Shown here one piece after another: positions 1 to 10,546 of a stretch of 64,000 bases of DNA (position 1 is the first letter of the stretch; each line of letters starts with the position of its first letter). The DNA lies in contig JAEMBT020000009.1 in NCBI GenBank assembly GCA_018873245.2, positions 11,203,112 to 11,267,111 on the forward strand, read 5' to 3'. This stretch comes from Archegozetes longisetosus (Eukaryota; Arthropoda; Arachnida; Sarcoptiformes; Trhypochthoniidae). A program made the position numbers and the translations under genes. Below the pieces are notes generated by a model. That model was given only the letters and a program-made list of their open reading frames with translations. It was not told the DNA's origin and did no database searches.

Positions 1-177
1 TGAATTTAATCGTGAAGTTTGATCAACAATTATCATGAAATAATTGAATGAATATCAATAAAACTAGTTATACTCAATAATGTTCTCACATCTTTTAGAT
101 ATTATTTCAAAGAACTTCGATAACTATATTCATATATTTATCAAATTTGATCAAAGAATAATAAAACCGAAAACTGA

Positions 178-291
178 ATGGCGTTAAATATAGAAAATGA
201 TTTCGATCCATCACAAGTGTTAGCTCAAGAACCGTTAGTCACTTCCCCCAGATCTCATTTATATCTCACTGATTTAATGCAAATATGTTAA
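178..291 (+). pseudogene. 5' fragment of a duplicated chemoreceptor-like gene
   Basis: A 37-codon frame starts at the ATG at 178 and ends at the TAA at 289. Its N-terminus follows the same pattern (LNI, acidic, DFD, SQ, L, LVTS, SH, Y) as the frame that starts at 774. About 170 bp of upstream sequence is also shared (for example the stretches at 114-150 and 711-747). This is therefore a tandem duplicate of the promoter and first codons of the next gene, and it goes out of frame after codon 37. Between 292 and about 590 I see no coding sequence. It could be a short first exon, but no convincing donor site or downstream exon is visible. Confidence 0.5.
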
Positions 292-773
292 AGTGTTTTG
301 AATGTTGACATTTTCTCATCTTGAGCGATTGGGTTAAAGTTACTCAGATTTTCATAATAAGTGACCCAAAATTAATAAACTATCAAATTTTGGTCAAAAT
401 CGGTGACAGACAGCTGAGACTCTTTCTTGTAAGTATTTAACCCAATAAATATGTCAACATTTATTTCTAAGACATTATGAGTTTAATGGAAAATTTCGAT
501 CGAAATAATACACTCGTATTGACATTTATATTGTCTATAAGTATAAATTGTATACGTTAGTAAATAATGCGATTAATGGGCTTTTGGGAAGTTTTTATTG
601 CGAAGACTTTCTAAGTTTGATTAGCTCTTATCATGAAATCATCGAATGAATATATATAAAATAATAGTAACTCAGTAATATTCTCATATCATTTTAACAT
701 CATTTCAGAGCACTTCGATAACTATATTCATCTATTTATCAAATTTGATAAGTTTATTATAACTGGAGACTGA

Positions 774-1013
774 ATGGAGTTAAATATAAAAACTGATTTT
801 GATTCTTCACAAATATTACCGTCAGAATTGTTGGTCACTTCTGATGGATCTCATTTTTATCGAATCAGTTTATCTCTTTTCAATAACGGATCAAATAAAA
901 ATAAAAGGAGCAGGTTTCATAATCCACTATTGATTGCTATAATGACTTTGATATTTTTGATCAAGTGTATCATATCTTTACTATTACCAGAAAAAATCCC
1001 GAATATTTCATAA
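774..1013 (+). CDS. N-terminal ORF of a chemoreceptor-like membrane protein
   Basis: This 79-aa frame starts with the N-terminal block shared with the copy at 178, then has a basic stretch (NKNKRSR) and one hydrophobic segment (about residues 50-72). It stops at 1013. The next frame downstream (1151-1993) is strongly hydrophobic with several membrane segments, so the two are probably parts of one multi-pass receptor separated by an intron or by mutations in 1014-1150. The protein family is not certain. The size, membrane topology and tandem duplication suggest an arthropod gustatory-receptor-like gene. Confidence 0.45.
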   Translation: MELNIKTDFDSSQILPSELLVTSDGSHFYRISLSLFNNGSNKNKRSRFHNPLLIAIMTLIFLIKCIISLLLPEKIPNIS

Positions 1014-1150
1014 TAATTTTCGACTTCTCATACTTTATGAGCGCAAGAATTCACTGCAATATATTAATCTAATGCGCAATAATATAACATAAACATGTTT
1101 ACGACTTCCATCAGTAACGTGATTAAAAAGTCCGATTAATTTCCGGCTGA

Positions 1151-1993
1151 CCTAATATTATTCATAGTGATATTTTCTTATCACTGATTTTTCAATGGAT
1201 TCATTATAGAAATTACAAAAATAACAAAATCCCGACTTATTTGAAACCATTTGATATGAAATCAGGACTCACTTCACCCCTAAGTATTGGACTTTTAAAC
1301 GAAGCCCAAATATACAAATTCGTGAAAACAGCGAAACGAATATTCTATATTTGCGATAATTTATTAAGACCACTAGCTATAATAACTGCTTTAGTTGGTT
1401 TGAATCTACCGATCTTTTTCAACTGTTCTCTTATACAATTTATTTTATATGTGTTTCCTCTGAATTTGATCTTCGCTTATGCCGGTTATCACATCATCGC
1501 GATTATTATATACCATATTGTCTATTTCTACCTCATTTGTTATTACCTGTCGATTAAATCTGAAGGATTGAATGACGAAATTGGGATTTTTGCAAAAAAG
1601 AAATCAAAATTGATGAACAGAAGAGCTATGGTCATAATGAAGACTTTGAATGCAAACTATTTGGAAATCAATTCGTTTAACAAAGACTTTTGGTCAAAGT
1701 ATTTATTCTGGGTTTGGCTGACATACACTATTATAATTGACTTATTCGTATTCATTAGCATATTCTCGAATTCTGGTTTAATACCTAGATTGCTTTTCAT
1801 TTATAGTTCTCTTATTTTCATATTTCAACTCATATTAATCATAAGTTGTGCCTCTTCTGTCTATAATCAATCTAGTAAAGCCTATAGTTTATTATTGGGA
1901 ATCGTGTTCACACCTAAAAAGTTGTCTTTAAGTAACGGCACACTCATCAAAGTTTGTAAACTTACAAAAATCAAACAATTACTCATTGAATAA
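1151..1993 (+). CDS. multi-pass membrane protein, gustatory-receptor-like
   Basis: The frame is open from 1151, after a TGA at 1148, to the TAA at 1991. It has no early ATG; the first internal Met is near 1256. An AG at 1165-1166 could be the acceptor joining it to the frame at 774. The product has about five or six long hydrophobic segments (for example LLRPLAIITALVGLNLPIFF and LLFIYSSLIFIFQLILIISC) with short, mostly basic loops and a final segment followed by a short tail. That layout suits insect or arachnid gustatory receptors, which diverge very fast. No diagnostic TYhhhhhQF motif is visible, so the family assignment is inference. Confidence 0.45.
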   Translation, partial: PNIIHSDIFLSLIFQWIHYRNYKNNKIPTYLKPFDMKSGLTSPLSIGLLNEAQIYKFVKTAKRIFYICDNLLRPLAIITALVGLNLPIFFNCSLIQFILYVFPLNLIFAYAGYHIIAIIIYHIVYFYLICYYLSIKSEGLNDEIGIFAKKKSKLMNRRAMVIMKTLNANYLEINSFNKDFWSKYLFWVWLTYTIIIDLFVFISIFSNSGLIPRLLFIYSSLIFIFQLILIISCASSVYNQSSKAYSLLLGIVFTPKKLSLSNGTLIKVCKLTKIKQLLIE

Positions 1994-2359
1994 ATGATAA
2001 TTTAATTAATTTTTAGTTATCGTCATTTATTGAGAGATTGAGTCAAAGGAAAATTGGATTTTATTGTTGGAAACTGTTTGTTATAAATCACTTTCGTCAC
2101 ATATTACATATATATCATTGAATAGGATTTTATTTGCCACTTTTTGAAAGTGCCGTCTAGTTTGCAGCGCAATAAATAACTCTAATTTCGCCAATTTTGA
2201 ACGAATTTTGAACTTTTTCTAGTCATTAATAGTATTGAACAACTTATATAAACTTAAGGTCAGTTCATTATGTACTGAAAAAACGATAAGAAATATTATT
2301 TTTGTTTGTTTACAATTTATTGATAATTCAATTTCTTATGAATTTATATATTGTTTACA

Positions 2360-5300
2360 ATGAATAGTCGTAAATGTTCTGTAAGTGAATGTCAAAACAA
2401 CAGAATAACGAATTCCGATCTTCTGTATCATTATTCGAAATTAATGATAAAAATTCGAGTTTACGGTAATATTATTCATAATAAACTTATTGAAAACTAA
2501 TTAATGCTATCGATAGCTGCCAAAAATGGGTAGAATTTTGCGAAAACGAAGAGATTTCGAACCTGTTCGAGAATCAAAGTTATAAAACTTTGGGAAAAAA
2601 TTCATTTGTTCCGAGCATTTTGATGATCACAAATACATGAATCCATTGAAACGCAAATATCTTGTATTTGATGCCATTCCGACAAAGAAAAAGAGTTCAA
2701 CTCTAACCACAACTTTCTCTATATCAAGTCTGCAAACTAATTCTCAGGATATAGAATCGAATAACAACGACTTTCAAACAAATTCAAATGAGATGTCAAT
2801 TGAAGGTATTATTGCTCAAATCATGTTTTATTGTGAACTAAACCGAATTTGATTTTTTGTTCGTCTGACAAACTAAAGATAAAAGTGAGATAATATTTAT
2901 TCGTAAATAAAAACTAACATTTTGATTTTAAGAATCTGCTCAAAATTTTGTCGGGTAAATACGGGCTAGTGGGTCTAAAGGCACTCACAACCCCCTACCT
3001 CTAAGTGTAATACATCATTGGATTCAGTTCGTCGAGCTGAACATTTTGATATCACACTTGACTACTTCTAATCCGAACCTGACCACTTCTGGCCACCGAG
3101 ACCTAGCCCCCTCGAAAATGGGTAAACCTGGCTTAACCAAGTTGTAAACCAAGCCAAACCTGATTTAAACTAAGGTATAATAGGTTAGATCGCTTCGTAA
3201 CCTAACTTATTCTCTCTTAGTTTATATCAGGCTTGTTTAGGTTACGACTCGAGAATCCAGGTTTATCCATTATGAAGTACTAAACCAAACAATGATGGAT
3301 ATCTCGAGAACTACTTGAGATAATTGATCGAGTGAGGTATCAAAGTGCTCAGTTCGATGTCCTGAGTCCAATGATATATCACTTGGCGAGGTCAGCCACT
3401 CCCGTAAATTTAAACACGCTTTTTAAATTTATTATGAATCTCCATTTAAGCAGAGTTACTCAAAACAATTGATAATTTGAATAAAAGATATATTGATTCA
3501 AAAATCATGTTCGAATCAAAGATCAAATCATTAAAACTTAAGCTCAACAAAAGTCAAAGACAAGTCAAAAGTTTGAGATTAAGGTAAAAAAAACTTTAAA
3601 ATATACGATGTTTTGAATTAGTTCATTTCTTAGGTTGAAAAGCGACACAACGAGAATGAGCGCAAAGTCGAAAATTGATTTTATCTTAAAACTACTCAGT
3701 AATGTAAGAAAAAATGTTGATCCAATTCTCATAGACTTTATTAAGTACCAATTGATGCGTATATTTTTAAATCAAAAAAAGTGTTCATGGAGCTTGAAAA
3801 TGAAAAATTTCTGTACAGTTTTGAATTATAGAAGTCCTACTGCTTATCGGTTTTTAAGAAAATTTTTTAATCTACCCTCAAAAATAACTCTTTGCCGACA
3901 TTTAGACAATAACATCGAAAATCCAGGTTTTTCTCCATCACTTATTAAATCTCTTGAGAAATTAGTTGAAAAATTAGATGATAATGATAAAGATATTGTG
4001 CTCTGTTGGGACGAGATATCACTTAAAAAGAATCTTTTCTATTCTACTAGAGCAGATGTAATTGAAGGATATGTTGATTATGGAGAACTAGGAAGGAGAC
4101 CGATTTTTGCAAATGTAGCTCTTGTCTACTTCATTAGAAGTATACGTGGAACTATGAAAATGCCGATATATTTAGTACAGGTTTTAATGCTACTCCATCT
4201 GAAATAATTTACTCACAACTTTTAGAATATATTTTACCTAAATTATTTGAAATTGGTTTCAGAGTCAGACTGTTAGTTTGTGATATGGGGCCTTCGAATC
4301 GTAAATTGTTTAACAAACTTATTCAGATTGACTCCGAAAAGCCATATATTCTTTATAATCAAACTTTTAAAATATTTTTTTTATATGATTACTATCATCT
4401 GATCAAATTAGTTCGAAATAATCTTGAAAAATATCACATCCAATTTGACAACAATAAGTTAGCTAAATGGGAACATTTAACGGCTTTTTATAAAATTGAT
4501 AAAATAAATAATCCTCGCTTATGTAAGAAAATTAGCAATCAACACATTTATCTTGATAATTTTGCTATGCAATCAGTTAAACTAGCAACACAACTGTTGA
4601 GTAGATCTGTATCCTCAGGAATCTATTTCTGTGTTACACAAAATCTAATGCCACAAAATTCTGTATTCACTGCAGAGTTTATAGAAAGGTTTGATACCAT
4701 TTTCGATTGTCTTAATAGTACCTCAGCAGAGAATCAAATGAAACCTTACCGACGTCAAATACAAGTAGATAATTTACCATTTAACTATTTAAATGAATCT
4801 CGAAAATTTATAAGTACTTTAAAGTTTTTTGATAAAAAAGAATCGAAATTTGTGAAAGACTCTCCATTCAAAAATGGTTTACTTTTAAGCATAAACGCAT
4901 TACTTGATCTCTGTAGAGATTTAAGTAAAAATAATTTTCATTCAATCAAAACTCGAAATTTGAACCAAGACTTAGCAGAAAATTCTTTCAGTATCATGAG
5001 AGAAAAAGGCGGATGTTCTCATAGTCTGACATACAGGCAATTCAAATCTGCCTTTAAAGTATTGCTTGTACACGATATGTATTCCGCATCTGAAAACTCA
5101 AACTGTAGTTGGAATAATGACTGCCTTTTAACTTATATTGCTCGTTGTCCTGAATCTGAAATAGATAATCAGTCTTTTGCTAAACTTAGCTTAGAATCAG
5201 ATCGTTCGCAGAATATTAACATTCCTATTAACGAAATCACAAATTTCGATAATTCTTTGATTCAAAATTCTCACACATATATATCTGGTTATATTATTTC

Positions 5301-5715
5301 TAGCTTGAAAGCTAAATATAATTGTGACCAATGCTCTGAGAATATCATACAGAGTACTGATTCTTTTAGAACTGACACTATATTTTTGGATTATAAATCT
5401 TACAATGATAAACATAAAACTCATATAATCCCATCAGAAAAAGCTGCTCAATGCATTTCCAGAATGATAAGTGTAATAAGAGTGCAATTAAAAGCAACTA
5501 AACAAAATATCGGTATTAAACAAAAATTGAAAGATAGAATTATTTTGGAAATTAACTTTGACTGGATCCCTGAATGTCATAGAAGCATATTCACTGAAAA
5601 TATATTCAATATTTTATTTTCAATTCTTATTCATTTTCATGTCAGAATGCAAAATAGAACTTTCAAGATCCCTCTGAAAAGCAAATTAAAAAAAGTTGAA
5701 AAATTTTCTCAGTAA
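2360..5715 (+). pseudogene. P-element / THAP9-like transposase, broken
   Basis: P transposases cut and paste their own element. The N-terminus (from the ATG at 2360) gives a THAP C2CH zinc finger: CSVSEC in a first exon and, after a small intron near 2466-2516, CSEHF followed by a final block ending in AIPT. The catalytic part runs 3635-5715 and shows family motifs: CWDEISLK, a Y-DYGELGRRP block, LVCDMGPSN, YDYYHLIKLVRNNL, and LAENSFSIMREKGG near the C-terminus, followed by YISGYI and CDQC. Breaks: a one-base shift at an A run near 2592-2597, a second near 4165-4171, and a first intron whose phase does not close cleanly. Long open stretches suggest recent decay. Confidence 0.85.
2955..3410. 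repeat. foldback element inside the P element
   Basis: A non-coding insert lies between the THAP exon and the catalytic exons. Its two halves are imperfect inverted repeats: TCGAGCTGAACATTTTGATA near 3030 pairs with the segment near 3335-3360, and the middle has inverted copies of a CCTGGCTTAACC / AACCTAACTT-type sequence. The ends, near 2965 (AAATACGGGCTAGTGG) and 3390-3405 (CCACTCCCGTAAATTT), are also inverted. The element is related to the one at 44,600-45,080. It is more GC-rich than its surroundings. The exact ends are approximate. Confidence 0.65.
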
Positions 5716-6172
5716 ACCGACAGATAGCTTCGATTCGCTAAAAAGCTTTCACGTTACGATCGAAAATATTTTTGTTAATGGATTTCTTAATATTAATTAT
5801 CATTTTGTTCGCATTAGTTTGTATTTGATTTTCTAAGAAATTTCGGTTTTCTTGTGCTCAAAAAACTAGTCAATATCTTGAATATAAATTTATTTTGATG
5901 TGCTGATATTAGTTATGTATGTATTTGTAGGCAAAAAGTCTGTCTAAGAAATATATTATAATCTTTTCAAAATTAACTGTATTAGAAATAAGCAAAAATG
6001 CTAAAAATAATGACATCAGAACTTGATTTTATCTTGCAACTAAATTTCTGAAGTCATTATAAAGCTATTGTGAATTTAGCTAATATATGATGTTCATATT
6101 TCGCTCCTTCAATAAAAGATCTTTTGCTTTGACTTATTTCTATTGGTCTGATTTTTTTTAATGAAAAATTAG
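5716..6172. other. 3' non-coding part of the P element
   Basis: Sequence between the transposase stop and the right TIR. It holds no reading frame of note. AATAAA-like signals occur here, for example near 6110. Confidence 0.5.
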
Positions 6173-6649
6173 TTATTGCGCTGCAAACCAGTTGGCGCTT
6201 CTTTTTTTAGGCAAACAAAATCCTATTCAATGATATATATGTAATATGTGCTTTCGTGGATATGAAGTAAGAACTAATTCATAATATGAAACCGTTTATA
6301 AAAGAGAGAGACGTTGCAATACATTAAAGTTCATATTTAAAACCACTAAAAAGTTTAGTAATAACTTATAAGTTAAGTGTATAACTTTACTCATAAACGT
6401 TGACTTAAATGTTAGAACCTTCTGATAGTACACTATACTATAGTACATTTCATACCAATCTCTCTTTCACAAACGCTTTCTTATGATATGGATTTTAAAA
6501 CTTTTTATCATTTATCTAATAACTTTTATAAATTATTAAGTTTAATAAGTTTTAAATCATTTATAGATCACAGCCTTGACTATGATTTTCATGTTGAAAA
6601 TCACAGAAATATCATTGTACTGATCAGTGAACGCGTTTAAAATCATCGG

Positions 6650-6707
6650 TTTCTATTAATATAATATTCACTTCATAATATTAAAGTGAATATTATATTA
6701 ATAGAAA
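6650..6707. repeat. perfect 24-bp hairpin beside the mariner element
   Basis: The arms at 6650-6673 and 6684-6707 are exact reverse complements, with a 10-base loop. The hairpin ends 10 bp before the TA that flanks the mariner element. It is AT-rich and non-coding. Confidence 0.7.
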
Positions 6708-6719
6708 TAGATAATATTA

Positions 6720-7986
6720 CAGAGGGTCACAAATCAATTAACGAGGCATTTTCGGGAGTAAATAACTTTCAAACTAGTGAACTGATTTGATAGCTTTTTA
6801 TATAAAGTAAATCAGTGCAGACCCCCCTATTGCGATAAATAATTAACTCACTTGTAAACAATGATGGGCAGGCACCAAACAGACCCGACTGTTGTAGGCC
6901 GTGTCCGCGTTCTTTTAGATCTTAAATGGTCATAGCGAATGATAATTCAAGAGTTGAAGAAAAAAATATCATCGCCTCTAAAGGAACTATCAATAGGGTT
7001 AAGAAAATGGACCAGAAGTCATCCCCGAAGAAGGAAAATCAGGGCCTGAATTTCAACCGGTATTCAAGTCTGAACCGAAATAAAATGAAAAGACTTAAGA
7101 AAATGGTCGAAAACCCGAACCCACCGACGCAGCGACATATGGGCAAAGTCTTAGGATGCACTCAACAGAATATTTGCCATCATATTCACAAAACATTGAA
7201 AGTGAAGACCAAAAAGAAGGTTTTGGTTCATGGATTGAGTGCCAAAAATATTGAGATCCGTCGGCAACGATCTTTGGCTTTGTACAAGATGTTGAACAAT
7301 CAGAAGTGGAAAAATGTGATTATCACAGACGAGGCCTGGTTTTATATGTCCAATTGTAACGGGAAACGTCGGATCCATTACGTCAGTCGCGACCAAAAGA
7401 ACCCAAAAGTGGAAAAGGCTGAACGAAGAGCAGCGCATTCAAAGGGGTTTATGGTCTGGGCCGGAGTGTCTTATAATGGAAAAACTAGTCTTTATTTCAT
7501 CGAGCCGGGGCCAAAGTTAATAGACATTACTACATAAATAATGTTTTGCGGAAATTTTTGGCCAGAGATGCCCGAAGACTCTACCCGAATGGCAACATTG
7601 TCTTTCATCAGGATTCGGCGCCATCACACATTGCATTAAACACCCGAAGGTTTATGGAGGCGAATATGCGGTTTATTCCTAAAGAAAAATGGATCCCGAA
7701 AAGTCCCGACGCAGCCCTAATGGACTATTTTGTGTGGGGGTATCTGAAGAGGCTTCTTTGGAAAAAGAAAGTCAAAGACATGGCTGGTCTGAAAAGAGCT
7801 CTCAGAGTCGTCTGGAAGAGTTTGCCTCAAGAATAAATTAACAATGCATTGGCGGCCTGGCCTAAATGGGTTTATAATATCTACAAGAATGGGGGAAAAC
7901 ATATTGAATAAAATTTTGTAAAAATATTATCTAATAAAGAAGTTATTCACTCCCGAAAATGCCCCGATATTTCATTTGTCTACCTG
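6720..7986 (+). mobile_element. mariner-type transposon with TIRs and TA target site
   Basis: Inverted ends starting CAG lie just inside TA dinucleotides at 6718-6719 and 7987-7988. The inner part of the TIR (GGCATTTTCGGGAGT at 6745-6759 and its complement near 7948) is well conserved, while the outermost 25 bp have diverged. At 1,267 bp the length is normal for mariner. One transposase gene occupies 6861-7836. Frameshifts in it mean the copy is no longer autonomous. Confidence 0.9.
6861..7836 (+). pseudogene. mariner-family transposase, frameshifted
   Basis: The true start is probably the ATG at 6861 (MMGRHQTDP...). That frame meets a stop at about 6930, but the next frame continues the protein, so there is an indel near 6928. 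Catalytic motifs follow: TDEAWFYM (first Asp), MVWAGVSYNGKTSLYFIEPG, then a second frameshift near 7523-7545, then FHQDSAPSH (second Asp) and SPDAALMDYFVWGYLK (third Asp). The last two Asp are about 36 residues apart. An N-terminal helix-turn-helix region is visible. It is a DDD-type member of the mariner group; the subfamily is not assigned. Confidence 0.85.
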
Positions 7987-7988
7987 TA

Positions 7989-8498
7989 TATCTATTTCTA
8001 TAATTGCTATTATACTCGCTATAGTTGTTTGTTATCTTGTAGTTTAAAGTGTTAGAAGTAAATATTGCCTATTGTCAGATTTGAATAAAGGGAAAGCCCA
8101 ATCAGTCTGCTTCAATGTGTTAGTATTTGTTAAGATATTTGATTTTATAATATTTTGATTTGGCGTTCACTTGTGTCGCACTGAAGTCTTTATGATCTAG
8201 TACAGCATGTGTTCAAAGTTTTATTAATTTAAATTCATAATCATAATTATAAACTAATATATCATTTGTTCATTTGTTATATCTATCATTATGATATCCG
8301 TTTTATTCGCTATCTTTGCTAACAACTGAATATATTAGGCACAAATAGATTAGAATAGTTAATGCTTTATTCAATTAATTTGAATTATAACAATACTAAA
8401 GTATTATCTAGCAAATAATAACTTAAATTTTTACTCAACAATTGTTTGAATTTTTCATTGTGCTAATATATAGTGATTACTAAGTCACACAAAAAGTT
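7989..8498. other. intergenic sequence, nothing recognised
   Basis: AT-rich sequence between the mariner and the MITE/Gypsy nest. No frame, repeat or RNA gene could be supported. Confidence 0.4.
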
Positions 8499-8547
8499 TT
8501 AATGCTTGCTCAAACTAAAGCAGATACGATGAATCTGAATAAACTTT

Positions 8548-8877
8548 TGTAAAGATATTGCATTTTATTTTTGTTTTAAGTTTGAAAATATAATTTTATT
8601 TGTTGTTGACTTCTTTAGATTTATTGTTCTAATGCTGTTAAACTTTATTTTAGATGTATATAAATGAATAAACACTAAGATGATAGGGCTATTGGCAGTA
8701 AAAGGATTAGACATTTGGACGACTTTAAAAGCTTAATCCGTCGCCCCAACTCCAATAATCCAAATACTCAGACCCTTCTTACAAAAATATTTGAAATACC
8801 AACAAATAAGTAAATATTTGTTAAGTATAGAGAAAGAATGTAAAAGCTTAGAAGTTCAATATAATTCAACCTTTACA
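8548..8877 (-). repeat. 3' LTR of the Gypsy element
   Basis: This 330-bp terminal repeat is nearly identical to 12,999-13,328. Differences include the CACTAAG/TACTTAG stretch and one G/A further on. The purine tract adjoins it at 8878. Confidence 0.95.
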
Positions 8878-8887
8878 TCCCCCTATT

Positions 8888-10546
8888 TTAAGATTCGTGA
8901 TCATTAGGTTTATACAAACGAAGTTTTGATACATGAAATATTTTTTTGGTTTTGCCTCTTTTATCGCATTCTATTTCATATGATATATCAGATAATTTTT
9001 TTAATACCTTGTAAGGTCCGATCATCAAAGGCTCTAACTTTTTACGGGAAATATCATTTTTGTTTTCTACATAAACGAGATCTCCGGGACTGAAAACATA
9101 TGGTATATGTTTTCTATCGTAGTAGGTCTTATTTTGACTGTGGTTTCGCATACTATTATTAAAAGCTATTTTTCTAGCGTTTTCAAGATCAGGATAAGAG
9201 TCTTTGATAATCGGCTCAAACGGCTTTATGCCAAACATCAAATACTTAGGAGTGAATGAAGTTACAGAGTGTGGAGAATTGTTATATTCTTCAGTCACTT
9301 CTACCAATAATTTTGGCCAACTTACAAACTTTTTCTGTTCATTAATTTTGCATCTTAATCTCGTTACAATAGTTTGATTGACTCTCTCGCACAATCCATT
9401 ACTCTGTGGGCAATTAGCAGTAGTAAACATTATTTTTATATTTTGTTTATCTAAATAATTAACAAACTCTTTCGATTTTATACCAGTGTACTTATCAGCC
9501 AAAATTATTTTAGGTTTATTTGTTTGACAAACAGATTTAATTAGATTAATAAAATCTTTTGATGATTGAGTTTTTGAGCTTAAAGTCCATAAATATCGTG
9601 TGAAATGATCTATTGCTATATGAATGTATTGCTTAGTGGAATTATATCCACCAAAGCCACCAACGGTGTCAATGGATATAATATCAAAAGGCTCAGTAGC
9701 TGGCCCTATTTGAGACAATGACCCATATTTTTTAATTCTTTGAATTTTGTTCATTTGGCACACGTTACAAGAGTTTACATAGTCGGTAACGCTTTTTGTC
9801 ATATTTGGCCAAAAATAACATTTTGAGATAAACTGTAGAATCTTTTTAGTGCCTAAATGACCAAATTTTTTATGAAAATTTTCAATAAGTTTCAACCTAA
9901 GCTTCTCAGGTACTAAAACTTTATGAAAGTTATTTTTGACTTTGACTATTAAATCGTTATCGATTTTACATTTCTTTGGTAATTTATTAAAGTTTGGATA
10001 ACTCACTTTCTGCGCTTCAATTATTTCATCCTTTGTTAAAAGGTTTACAATTTTCAAATGTTCATCATTAGAGTTAGCATCAATAACAGGATTTCTAGAT
10101 AGGAAATCAGCTTCAATGTTAGATTTTCCCGGTTGATATTTGATATCAAAGTTGTATTGACTCAATTTCAACGACCAATTAAAAAGTCTAGAATTAGGCT
10201 TTTTAATTGACTTCAGCCATTTCAGAGCATTATGATCAGTGATCACTGTAAACTTTTTACCATACAAGTAGTGATGCCAGTATTCAATTGATTCTATGAT
10301 TGCTAAGCATTCTAACTCTGTGATTGAGTAGTTTTGTTGATAGTTTAATAGCTTTTTTGAAAAGTAACCGATTGGATGTAGTTTACCACTAATTTGTTTC
10401 TGTTCTAGAACTGCGCCTAAGCCTACTTTACTGGCGTCGGTATATAGATAACACTCCTCGTTAGGATTGTATATAGATAGAACAGGGCTAGAAATTAAGT
10501 GTTTTAATCGCATTAAAAGACTTTTCACAACTTTCAGTCCAAACAA
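8888..10546 (-). CDS. Gypsy pol, RNase H and integrase part
   Basis: From the N-terminus this frame holds the end of the RT connection, an RNase H domain (YTDASKVGLGAVLEQ, then ELECLAIIESIEYW and TDHNALKWL), then integrase with an HHCC zinc region (HKKFGHLGTKKIL ... CNVCQ) and a DDE core (DIISIDTVGG, ILADKYTG, NGLCERVNQT). The C-terminus has a GPY/F-like module (MIGPYKVLK) and no chromodomain. Its true upstream junction is with the RT frame: SSPVLSIYNP belongs just after the segment ending the other frame near 10,500. It overlaps that frame by about 60 nt because of a one-base shift. Confidence 0.9.
   Translation of the reverse strand: MFGLKVVKSLLMRLKHLISSPVLSIYNPNEECYLYTDASKVGLGAVLEQKQISGKLHPIGYFSKKLLNYQQNYSITELECLAIIESIEYWHHYLYGKKFTVITDHNALKWLKSIKKPNSRLFNWSLKLSQYNFDIKYQPGKSNIEADFLSRNPVIDANSNDEHLKIVNLLTKDEIIEAQKVSYPNFNKLPKKCKIDNDLIVKVKNNFHKVLVPEKLRLKLIENFHKKFGHLGTKKILQFISKCYFWPNMTKSVTDYVNSCNVCQMNKIQRIKKYGSLSQIGPATEPFDIISIDTVGGFGGYNSTKQYIHIAIDHFTRYLWTLSSKTQSSKDFINLIKSVCQTNKPKIILADKYTGIKSKEFVNYLDKQNIKIMFTTANCPQSNGLCERVNQTIVTRLRCKINEQKKFVSWPKLLVEVTEEYNNSPHSVTSFTPKYLMFGIKPFEPIIKDSYPDLENARKIAFNNSMRNHSQNKTYYDRKHIPYVFSPGDLVYVENKNDISRKKLEPLMIGPYKVLKKLSDISYEIECDKRGKTKKIFHVSKLRLYKPNDHES

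Larger units (their letters stand above)
2098..6250 (+). mobile_element. P-type DNA transposon, complete with TIRs
   Basis: Terminal inverted repeats are at 2098-2175 and 6173-6250. Each has an outer 41-bp block (2098-2138 and 6210-6250, one mismatch), a 22-bp spacer and an inner 15-bp block (2161-2175 and 6173-6187, identical). The spacer keeps its length but not its sequence. A direct repeat CTTTCGT flanks the element at 2091-2097 and 6251-6257, close to the 8-bp duplication made by P elements. Inside is one gene for a THAP-domain P transposase. A foldback element sits between its exons at about 2955-3410. Confidence 0.9.

Noticed and set aside
4165-4290. An intron between the two catalytic frames of the P transposase
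   Set aside because: The second frame is already open at 4171 and continues the family motifs without a gap, so a one-base shift fits better than splicing.
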